Assembly: GCA_963978905.1 (NCBI GenBank)
Contig: OZ022261.1
Location: forward strand, 7,441,992 to 7,505,991
Reading direction: 5' to 3'
DNA length: 64,000 nucleotides
Source: Trichostrongylus colubriformis
Taxonomy: Eukaryota > Nematoda > Chromadorea > Rhabditida > Trichostrongylidae
Under the pieces are notes generated by a model. It was not told the DNA's origin. It made no database searches and saw only the letters and a list, made by a program, of their open reading frames with translations. Position numbers and translations under genes: made by a program. The number at the start of each line of letters is the position of its first letter. Position 1 is the stretch's first letter. Of this stretch, positions 49,434 to 60,500 are shown piece by piece.

Positions 49434-50175
49434 TTACGTAATAAATATCTGCATTGATCCCAAATACAGTGCCATCAACTCTTCAGTCTCATAACCACTC
49501 CTGGATTCGATTGTACCGTACAGTATCACATCGAACATGTCGTGCTTCTCGCTGGATGGAAGCCACGCACCTTGTGTGTATGGTAGAGTTGTGTCTTCTT
49601 CCCTAACAATTTTAGCCTGATGTTGTGCACCATTTACTCCTCCAGTGGCTTCCATAGTGAACAAGTACCTAATCTTTCTGAGGAGATGTTATTCAAGCTT
49701 GCTGTGGTCAGCCTCTCATAATTTGTGACTTTGCATTTATGTATTTATACTTCAGGGGCGGAGGTGGTGTAGTGACAGGTGGCGCGCACCCCACTCTCAC
49801 TGGTGCGGGGATCAGATCCCGCATCAACGCCCGCCCAGGCCAACCAAGCCTTCCATTCCTCCGGGGTCGGTAAATTGGTACCATACTCGTCTGGGAGGAT
49901 AAAAGCACTGACTTGTACATCGGCTGGCCACCGCAAGTCATTGTATAGGCCACATCACATTCACCAGCCATCACGATTCTGAATGGAACTAGAATGTGCG
50001 GCGCATCCCACAGAAGGGATTGATTAACGCCAAAAACTTTATCCTTTATTCTTTATTTATACTTCAGAGGTGTCAGGCTGGTGATTTTTGACAAGGACTT
50101 CCTTGGAGGAATCTTCGGCCATGCCAGCTCCAAGCAAGCCTGCATGGTTTAACAGGAAAACGAACATCACACTGA
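49434..50175 (-). pseudogene. Small-protein gene remnant, right arm of unit D, interrupted by a SINE
   Basis: Exon 2-like frame 49664-49434 contains EKHDMFDVILYGTIESRSGY and ends SMQIFIT. Exon 1-like sequence (from about 50170) is split by the SINE at 49756-50053, and the donor has AT in place of GT. Clearly non-functional. Confidence 0.5.
49756..50053 (+). mobile_element. tRNA-derived SINE with 14-bp target duplication
   Basis: Flanked by tatttatacttcag at 49742-49755 and 50054-50067. The head has an A-box-like tggtgtagtgacagg and a B-box-like gatcagatccc about 45 bases later; the tail is TTTATCC/TTTATTC-rich. The paralogous positions near 34685 and 41600 lack it. Confidence 0.85.
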
Positions 50176-50367
50176 CATGTAGCACCAATTACCTGGTATG
50201 AGGATACAATAATTTCGAAAGCTTCATTGTGAACGAGTCGGAAGAGACAAAAGGAGTCAAAGTGCTGGTCGGTTTTGACTCGTATATCGCCGGGTTTATG
50301 GAATTTCGTTATGAACACGACCTTAGAACGGTTCAAATTATTCGTTCGTTCGTGAGGTGACGGGTGC

Positions 50368-50880
50368 ATACAGTAGCGCTCAAAAGTCTTCGGCGAAAAG
50401 GTCTTTCATTTGGGTTTTTCACTTGTAACTTTTTTGCAACTGCACCGATCTAAGAGAAATTTCAGTAAGTATGTTGTACTTGGAGACACTGCATACTAAA
50501 TATACTATTTTGGCGCTCAACGGTGTAAGTTACGTGGTTAAATGCAATTTTTTGTTTTTGGAGTGCCATCCCTATGTCGTCCCGCTGTGCCGCTGTCATC
50601 AAAAGTCGTGGTCTTTCTACAAAATATTAATGTTCTCTGAGGCTTGCTCGTTTTGTTTTTGTAGAGAAAGCCGCTTTTCCTGACCAAGCCTTTTACTTTT
50701 TTTTGGTGGTCTTGTAGTAAATTCTTGTAAAAAACCATGAAAAGTGTCAAGCGGCACTCAAGTAAAAGGAAATGTTGGTAATAGGCTCAGGCACCACATA
50801 TTAAAATTTTGTCAAATTTAGTCAAGTAGAAAAAAAGTTATGACAAAAAAGTTTTGGCCAGACTTTTGAGCGCTACTGTA
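50368..50880. mobile_element. TIR element of about 510 bp
   Basis: Left end acagtagcgctcaaaagtct and right end agacttttgagcgctactgt are a perfect inverted pair, immediately flanked by TA on both sides (catacagtag... and ...actgtatatc), as for Tc1/mariner-type insertion. Interior AT-rich and without a transposase frame. Confidence 0.75.
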
Positions 50881-53390
50881 TATCACAGTCGGTGCTCAGA
50901 TCAACTTTATGGCATCGAAGGAGGTATGGTGCTACTTGTCGAGGAGGCCCAGATATGTGGCGGAAATTATAATGCTTTATTCTCTTCTCCGTGACTGGTC
51001 CTCCCCCACTGGCTGACAATTATTGAACCTATCCATTCAAAACTTTGTGACTGAATAGCCAAGCACGGCAAAGATGCGATGATTGTACGTTGTTGTGTTG
51101 TCGAAGATGTTTGCATTATGGCGTCGTTTTTCATGAGTCTTCTACAGAGATCATACAAATTAAGTATCCAGATCATATGAATTTAGTAAGTCTGTCAGTG
51201 GGCTGTGACTGGTGGGCTGTACCATGGGTGTGGCACCCGAAAACACTACCGAGGGTGTACTAGTTATCGCTCTACCTGCGAAGGGGAGAAAGAGCTCCGA
51301 GGAATGTTCTACACCAGAAAAAGATATCAGAAAAAATTACGCTATCAATTGATTCTTCCATTCCGGACTTCCACATTCCCCCCATGGCTTAAGCAAAATC
51401 ACATTCTCCGGTTCACATAAATACCTTAGTATCTTCCAACAGATAAAAACAGCACTAGACAGACACGCAATAAAAAAGACTTATAGAGCCCAAAATGTGG
51501 AAGTCTGTGATGAAATAAGATTTTTATCGTGACATAACTGTGTTTCTAAGGGACTATCCTAAGGTACGTGGGCAATTTTATTTCTTTATTTACATTTGAC
51601 ATACAAACAAGAACATCCTTATGACAATCGAGCATGCTAATAGTACATGTTTTGAGGATTCATAGTAAATTTTATCTCCTGTTCTAATATTAAATGCGTC
51701 TTTTGATGCGCCCCCCCCCTCCTCCTCCTCCCACAGTACATAAGCGTGCGTCTCTGTCGGTGTGGTATATTGTCATTTAATTTATTTATTGAAGGCGCAA
51801 TCAGTTAAATAGATCTATGTCGAGAAATGGTTGAAAACTCAACACACGAGCGGCCTCCGAGGTATGTACGGAGGAAAGAAAATGAACCGAATCAAAAAAA
51901 AAAACGATAATGGCAAGCAAAATTGAGGAAATACTCAAGGGACCCCTAAAGTGATGTCTACCGTAGCCTAGTGCCATATTGTTAAAATCTTGGAACTGTA
52001 ACTATCAGTAATCTATGCCCAAACCGATCTGGCCATTGCTCCTGACAACCGTATACCCATAAGGTATCTTTTCATGCCCAAATTGGCAGGCATGTATGTG
52101 CCTATACACAGACTGACAGACATACCACACACACCGCACACACACACTACGCTGACCATCATTTCGTTCGAGAACTGCGCCCGTCAGTTCAAACCAGCTA
52201 TGATGCGCGATACCACCGTTTTCCCCCAGCGATCGATTTGGAGGGTGCGACCGCACTGTATGTGTGTGTTCTGTGTATTTGCGTGTATATCTTGTGCATA
52301 TCACTGTCTGTTTGTATTTTCTATGGCCGTTTTCCATTACAATATTTATTCTATAATATACTCTATAGTAATTTATTTCATTCCTAACCATTATTCCATC
52401 CCAGAAAAAAAGCATGCCCAATTGTGTTGTTGATTTTTGACCTCGTTACGATGTACGCTAAAATTGCTATCGGAAATGATGATGGATAAAGACGTTTGTT
52501 AATTAAATTTGTCACTGTTACAGGACATAACCCTATCCTAACTGAACGTCTTCTGATAGTAAGTGGTCTCACTAACGCCACTGATTATGAGGGAAAGCTT
52601 TATTTTCGAAGAAATGTAGGAATGTTGTGTCATTCACAATGGGATAAAATCATGCATTTTTCGTTACTAACCAGTTTTATTATTTTTTCGTGAATATATG
52701 ATCGCATTATAACATTCGTATCATAACCAGTGAACATTTTAGGCAATGCTAGACTCACGCTAGTCACGTTATCTGTTTCATGAACTAATACGACAAAAAA
52801 AACATACGTGAAATCTCTTCTTCTCTCTAGTCACTGAAATTTTCAACTCTCTCACTCTAATGCTGAACGGAATTCTTATGCGTAGTGCATTCCAAAGGCA
52901 ACCATTAAGGCTGCTCATCCTCCCCATTATTGGTTCTCTCATCGCTTGTAATACTTTTTAGTACAGATCACATTTTTTAAAACACTGTTCATCAGAGGTG
53001 GTCCCGTAGTTTTTGTGAGATATAACTACCCCAGCAAAAAGCACTGAACTATCGGGAAGCGTTGACCGGTACGGCTATATTCGGTTACAGTATTTGATAT
53101 TCCTTCGTTTTCAGCAAATCATAACATGATTAGAATACCTAGTAATCCGTGAACTGTGCTATATTTGCCATGCACTCGTCTTTGTCCTCTTATCAGCCCA
53201 TCCACAAGCTCTTCGTTAAACTTTAGAGGCTTATAAACGTCGTGGACAGAAGTACAGATGAAAAAAAGCGATATTAGTAGTGTGATTGGAAACACGGTAA
53301 CATTACTGAGTGATGCTACCACAAAGCAGCGCTCATAGTGATAAGTCTGCGTTTTTGCGGAACTGGGAAATGAGCGGGGAAGGATTGCAC
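50400..53390. other. Spacer between unit D and the TBC-like gene
   Basis: No gene supported. It holds a C-run with CTC repeats at 51711-51732 and CA/TG-rich tracts at about 52120-52150 and 52258-52290. The interval 50370-50880 starts and ends with related inverted sequence (cagtagcgctcaaaagtctt against agacttttgagcgctactgt), a TIR element of about 515 bp without a transposase. Confidence 0.5.
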
Positions 53391-53396
53391 ACGTAT

Positions 53397-53568
53397 AGTC
53401 CATTTCAAAAAAACTGATTGGGCGTATCCCACGAACTTAGGTTAATGGCGAGAGTTAGAGTACGTGGCGAGAGTGAGAGTGTGTGGCGGGGTGAGAGAAT
53501 CGGGAGAGTTTGATACACGTTTATACAAGTCCGTAGGACACGCCCAATCAGTTTTTCTGAAATGGACT
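53397..53568. mobile_element. Small MITE-like inverted repeat element
   Basis: Ends agtccatttcaaaaaaactg and cagtttttctgaaatggact are inverted and the match runs about 40 bases inward (through attgggcgt). A weaker outer inverted pair (tgcgtttttgcgga near 53349; tccgcaaaaacgca near 53711) suggests a larger composite. Confidence 0.75.
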
Positions 53569-54590
53569 GAACCTTGGGAGAATTGTGGAAATACTGATCC
53601 GACTTTTTTTTTGTGGAAATGTGAAAGTGGAATCCACACTTCTCTAAATAGGGGAGCCTGGAAATCGACACGTATCTAGTCCTTTTCCGCACGTTCCACA
53701 ATTCCACATTTCCGCAAAAACGCAATTTTCGCTATTCTTCCAATTGATATGTATCTACATCATTTTTCATCAATTGCATAACTCCGCAAGACACAAATTC
53801 CACCATCTGAACACTGCCTTAAGACTTCTTCAAACCATTCCTGCTACCCACTATTACTCATTTCGTTCTGCTGATTCCTGTAAAGTGATTGACTGGCATC
53901 TGGTTATCATCGCTTGAAAAGATAAGCATGCCATAGCGACGTTGCTGCTATTCCCATTGATTATAGGGTCAAACCGTTCTGTAACTTCCTTCTTCACTTC
54001 ATCTACATTTCATAGGAACCACAAAAACAGTCCTACTCATTTGAATTTCATATTTCTACTGTTGTACGGGCTAAAAAAGTAACCTGTGATATCAACGAGC
54101 ATATATGAAGCATTCCAACCTTTTTCTGTGAAAACAGATTCGAATATTTTTTCCACGTGTATATTAATATTTTTTCCGTTTATTGAACAGTGCTCTATAC
54201 TCAGTCAGGATATCTTAGATTTATTTCACTACTAAACCACTACTAAACATCTAGCTATGAGACCGAGCAATTAACGGTTCATCGTGGCACCCATCGTCCA
54301 TCCACATTTCTTAATTACAGCCTTGTTTATCCTGTGAAAGCCATCTTTTAAAGTTTTTTCACTCGGCGAGAACTACAATTCACCCTACTAGAGTCACTTT
54401 CTTTTGCTATAGTACACGATAGTATCACTCATTCTGTATCTCATCTTGATACATTTGCAGTTTTCTTATTCTGCAACCGTCCACTTGAATTCTTCTCTTA
54501 TCGCAATCTATGCAAACATTCGTCATCAGTTCCACAGCTCACTGAATGTATAATTTAAGAAAATTGCCGAGTAACCTTTCCACGAGCAAA

Positions 54591-57500
54591 ATGAGTATCA
54601 CGGAGGATGAAGACACGTTTGATGAGGACCTGAAGCCGGCACCCATTTTCCAAAGAGGTCGTTTCCATGAGAGTAGCTCATTCGCGTAGGTCTCTAAATG
54701 TTTTTAATGATTTGTTCGTGATATAGCATAAGAAAGACCAGGGACTTGAAAAAAATCTAAAATATTTCGTTCAAGTAAATGGCTTGGTACTCCGTACGCT
54801 CTCTATAATGATAACACGATGGTAACTGTACCCCTTGTGTTCCATATCATCTTCCCGACAAACGAAATCTTATTTCCGCGGAGAGACTTTGATAGATGTT
54901 CGGGCACCGCTTGCGTCGTTATCATCACTCTATAAATAAACAGCATGACTAAAATTTGCAATAAAATACAGCGAGTTTTAGAAAATCAGGAATAGGTGCT
55001 AATGTAGTTGGGGAAGGCACCCTCTGCGCGTTGTCCTCCCTTACCTGAAACTATCCTACAGTCATCAATTCGTAGTACACTAAAGTGTATGTTTTCAGTT
55101 AAAACTTTCTTGAGATCGTGGGGTTCGACCTCAGCTGAGGCTTACCAAATTAGTGCCGGACGCTGAGCGCAATGGAGTTTCCCCATCCCTCAACTACATT
55201 AGCTTCTGGAAATGAACACTTAATCGACCAAGTGACCGCTTTGCTCGTTCCCACAGTTATCTGAAATGACGTCGGGTAAGTAGTAAGTGTACTATAGCGC
55301 ATATAATGCATTGCATTCCGTGCCAACTCCTGTATATTGCCGCCTTCCGGGTAATAGGCGTGACTTTCGTTTTAGTGACGTCATCGAATTTTCTACTTTT
55401 TTTTTGCCGTTACCTTTGCCTGCGCCAAACTTACCACGCTGGTAACAGGACGCCAGAATTTCATATCTACCTGGCGATGCTTTTTTTGCCACCCGCTTTC
55501 TTTAGTTTTTAGTGCAAATTCTATGCTTCTAGGAAACACGTAAGTGATCTCAGCGATAGAGCATGCGTATATCGTGCCTAGTATTTAGACTGATTTAAAA
55601 CATTTCAAATATTTAAGGTTTCACTGTTAAAGCAACCCTAGAGGAACAGCACGACTTATACACTTTTGGTGGAATAACACGCTATGAATGTATTGGTAGG
55701 TTACCATGGTGTACAATTAAGCTACTTCTCCTGGTTTTTAAATTGTGGTACTGGGGTTTTATTTGCTTTGGTGTAATCAATGGTGCCGAGGGCTCACGTG
55801 GAAGCTGATAGAATTTTTGTCAATGGGAGGTAAAGGGACGAGATACTCTACGTAACCAGTTAATTAAAACAGTTGCTAACACAGCCGGTGAAGGGCGCTT
55901 TCTGTATCCGCAAAGAAACAGATGACTGTCCGCAAACCTTCGCAATCATGCGACGCGTGTGCGTGAAGACGTTTGGAAATTACTTCCTGGGGGCTATCGT
56001 TCATAGCTACATAATGGTAAGGAGAAGTTTTACGAAAATAGCTATCGGAAGCACTCGTGAAACGGAAACCACCACTGAATCAGGAGGGAGAGGGGGAGGG
56101 TAAGAAAGAAATGTTTCTGAGTGATGTCTTAAGTAGTTTGGCTGGCACCTCATCTAGTTCACTCTGTATCTCTCCGAATGCCACAAAAAGGAACGTTTTC
56201 GAAGGATGATAAGGCAAGAGGACACGGGAGCTTGGTCCAGAAATTAGAAAAATCTCAGACAAAATTATTCTAGGCAGTTTAATTTCCATATGCATCAGAA
56301 AAATATGGGTCTGGACGGTTTTGACTTTGAGCTTCAAACGTGAGTGAAGCTGCATTTAGTTGCAACTGATTACATGTAATACCGACATGCCGCTCATTTT
56401 CGTTTTTATCTCTCATCAAATGACGAATATGGCTGCCTTCATTCACCATTTCTAATTCGACGGATTGATTTTGATCTAAGGGGAAACTGAAACTGCTAGC
56501 CATTGAAGTCCAAGAGAGTTTGGCACCACTCAACTAGTTGCATCCCAGAAACCGTGAATGGCAAAAAATAATTTCTGCTAAAAATTTGCCTTTAGAGGGC
56601 ACTGAGGGCGTTGATCGCGAATACAACATTGCTTTTCGCGCTGATATCAGTTTGGCGCCATTTGCACCGAAATGGCCTTGGCGTCCGGTGCCATTTGATA
56701 TTAAGATTACTGGTTCATTCCGGCAGCATGTTCCCTGTCGCGGACAGACGTCATAGGGCATGCGACACTGCTGAAGCTCCCTCGTTAAGAAAGCTCAGAC
56801 AAATCTGGGGAGCACGAACCGAGGCAACTATAGGATAGGCCCTATCTGCAAAAGCTAAAACAATGTCACATGTGCCATTTTTGTCCAAACTTCAGAAGGG
56901 AAGTCGTCTTCACCTTTTTGCGGCTTCGGCCTAGCACAGGTGTGGATGGCGGCTCGCGGCGTTGGCGCCGCTGCCAATGATGGCGGCCGAAAGGAGGCCC
57001 TCGCTTGGCCGCAATTAAATACCAGACGCCGACTGCCGTGCATTTGCGTACTGATGGCAGGTACAATAACCCTACGCCTAGTTATAATCGCCTTAGGGCA
57101 TACCATGAGATGGCACCTTACCACTGCACAACACTGTTCTATGTTCCCGCTTATTGTGCGTCCTCTCATATCTTCCCTGAAGCAAAAAATTTCCACTGCT
57201 GGGGTCTACTAGATCAAAGTAAATTCCTGTACTATTCGAGGCTGCAAAGGCACCTCAAGTTTATGCTTTCAAGGTTTATGGTGCGATTCTTCCACCTGCA
57301 TCAGCGCAACTATTTGAGCCGACTTTTTACGTGAAGTAAACTCTGTCAAGGTGGAGGATAGATGCTAGACATAGGTGCTATGTAGGGTTATAGGAGCTAA
57401 TTAATCGGGGAGGGCACTCATTTTTGCGTTTTCCTTCTACTGTGCTATCTTACAAGCATCACTTTGCACATCCGAACGTTTATTTTTGCCTAGCCTCACA

Positions 57501-60500
57501 AAACGGACGTAAGGATTCATTTTCCTGCCGAAGCCTGGGTAAAAATAACGTCGGACGCCCAGTGCACAGAATCTGTTCCTCGGCAACTCTCTAACGTAGC
57601 TCTAACCTCCAATGGGCTAGAATGCGATTTCGAATTAGCAGTTTCTGGAACACCGTTACTTCCGAAGCGGCATGTTGATCGAAATCTGTGTGAGATTTTA
57701 ATGAAATGACAGTCCCCGATAAAAGTAAAGTTGGGGAAAGTGCGATCAATTGTGCCATACTTTGGTGACCCTACTGTATGGGATAGAACACAACGATGAA
57801 TGGGCACCGACTGAATCTGCTGCAATCGTGCAAAAAGTCCGGTTCTGATGTAGTAGACAAATGCGGAATAAATACTAAATTGGTGCAGGTGGGAGCACTT
57901 ATTTTCACACTGTCGTTTATCACATGATACCATCCGGTAATCATCTGCTTGTACACTTAAGTGTAAATTTTCATCTAAACCTTATCCAGGGCAGATGAGT
58001 TCCTCCTCAGCTAAGACTTCGGCAAAATAGCGCCGGACGTCAACAGCAGTGTGTAACCCCCTAACTGCATTAACATCATACAATTCTCCACGTAATAACG
58101 ATTAGGAAGAAGAACATCACGTGTTAAGCATTGATGAAGTGACTACAACAACCCAAACTCTCTGCCAAGACGACTATAACTACGCGTAAGGTTACGGTAC
58201 CTGCCGACAGTACGCAAATGCCCGACAGTCGGCGTCTGGTATTTAGTTGCGGCCCCCTCGCTTCAACAATTGAGACCCAGGCAAAAATGTAGAGTGTGCA
58301 CATTAAAGCTTGTAGGCTAGACCCTGATGGGAGACGACAGCGCGAACGTTATGCCTCGCTGAAGCCGCCGTCAGAGTTCGCGATTTTTCGGTTTTGCGAT
58401 GACGCGGCTCCGCACGCAAAGTAGCGTCAGTGCAAGGTCTCAGGGTCGCAGTATCGCGTGCACCTAAATCGCAGAATCGTAAACTCACGAAGTCTGACGG
58501 CGGCCTAACTATTTTAGCATGCAGAATGGCGCTAACCTTGTTTTCGGTGACAGCGCCGACGCTAAATGAGGCTGGCTCTTGGTGTACAAGCCCTATTCGT
58601 GATCAGGATGCTGAATCATTCCCGAATTTTAAGCAAATTCGGAGCAGTTTCTGGTCTTGATAGTCGGATGGTGCCAAAAGTTTCCTTTTTGTGAGGAGCA
58701 TGGATGCTTGAGATGTAATCGTTTCATTAAATTCAGACGTCTTTCCGTGGCAATCAGACGTTCTCTGCGGCTTCCTAGTCGAACCTCGAGTAGTCGTTCA
58801 AGTCGTGAAAAGGAAGATACTGCTTGGGAAAGTATACTCAAGGTTTGTGCTTATGTGATTCATTTCTATTTGGTTTCTCACGTTAAATGTCACTGCAGTG
58901 ATTCAATTTGCTTAAGTTGCGCTCGTTTAAAACTGGGTTGAATACGTCATATTTGAACGTTTGTTTTTCTTAAAAGCTTCCTGTTATGTCCGGTCAGACG
59001 CGAGTCTCCAGTATTTGCTTTGGGACGCGCTTTTGAGTGTGACTGGTGTTTTTTGTTTTCGGGAATTTGATCAAGTCAACAAGAAGAAACGGAGGTCAGT
59101 AAACGAATATTCTGGAAGTATTGCAAGATCGAGTGGAAATTGTCCGAATACGGTTTTGAAATTCTTGTAAGCACACAATCAGTCCGAAGCTGTTGTAGAG
59201 CCCACGTTTCCACTCCTGCGGTGTCGCAGAATCGTACGCCGCTCTTGGGCTTCGGAATGTGCGGTGTTGCGAATTCACATGTGAAATCGCGATATGGGAT
59301 AGTCTAACGTCTGCTTGGAAATTATCTACATAATTAAGGGATGGGATCATATCAGGTGTTTTGCAGAAAGTGGATGAGTTTGGTAATAAGACAGAGGACA
59401 TTGGTTCTCATCTTCTAGTAAACCTTCTAACGGGCAGTGGCCTTTTCAAGCATTACAGAGAATTTACGTTCTGAAAAGCAATCGAAAGAAATGGTTTTTG
59501 AAGTACATAAGTTTAGCTCAAAGAACGCTAGAGCTAGCTGTTAACATTTTTACAAACACATGATTAAATACCTTGATCATTATAAATAAATTTAAGCAAT
59601 GGTCCTGAGAAGGCTAGTGAGTCAGCAGTTCTATTTTGAGTACAATTTTTCTGTAAAAGCTAAATTTCTCGAAGTACCGCTCACTTTTCTTATTGAGTGT
59701 AAAGTATGTTTTGTCTTCGCAATCAAATACTGCCGTGGAACAGTTATACTTACTAATCCGTCGCGATGCATGTTTTCTACAGGATGAAAGGAGAAGTTAA
59801 CGATTTCATTCTGCTTCCTTCATGAATGTTTCATTCGAGTGTACTGCAGCATTTTGTCCCGATAGCAACCCGTCTAAATGCCGGCGCTAGACGTAATTAC
59901 GCTGTCGCCAGTTACGACATTGGAATAGTAGTGTAACACTCATTGCGAAAGCTTTCGGGAAGCTGACAGCGGACAAATGGGTGCGTTGGACATGGCAATG
60001 TCCAGCTCTGACCTCATTGTCCTCATGTTACCTCTCTCGCAATAAGCGTTAACTGCCAGCTGTGCTAATGAATAATGGCGGCTATACAGCCGATTCTGTT
60101 GACTCATATCTTGGCCGGCTGCCAATAGCGACCGAAAATGCTTTTGTTTTGAATCTTCCAAATGCCATGTTCTCTGTGGCGATTTCATTGGCGCGAGGTG
60201 CATATGTGAACGCGATTTTCACAGCACTTTACGCTTCTGCGGCTCACTATTGATTTTCCTTCATCTATGGCTGTTTCCCGCAGAAGTAATCGCAGTAAGC
60301 CGAGTGCTTGTCCATCTGTCTAGACTTTCATTTCTTATATACGTGTCCCTTCGCTCCAGCAGTGACGCTGTATCGAAATTCTAGTGTCTGCCATCGGTAC
60401 AACCTACATCCATGTCCAGTTACCGCGTTTTCCATGCTTTCTTATGGAATTGTAGGGCACGAAGTGACGCTATTTAGAAAATGAACTTCGAACGGAGAAT

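Larger units (their letters stand above)
48548..50265. repeat. Large inverted duplication in unit D
   Basis: Left arm about 48548-49222 and right arm about 49290-50265 are diverged inverted copies (the right arm is longer because of a SINE at 49756-50053). Units B and C have only the right-arm orientation, so the left arm is the extra copy. Both arms contain the small-protein gene remnant. Confidence 0.8.

Noticed and set aside
52074..52433. 119-codon plus-strand frame
   Set aside because: Composition follows CA/TG repeats (PHTPHTHTT) and the opposite strand is equally open; no domain or splice partner.
57517..57933. 138-codon minus-strand frame
   Set aside because: Lies in a repeat block of an intron, has no recognisable family and is cut across by repeat boundaries.
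58961..59090. Plus-strand frame ending REFDQVNKKKR before a gtcagt donor
   Set aside because: The donor phase (2) does not fit the TBC-like exon at 62658 and no acceptor or conserved domain supports it.
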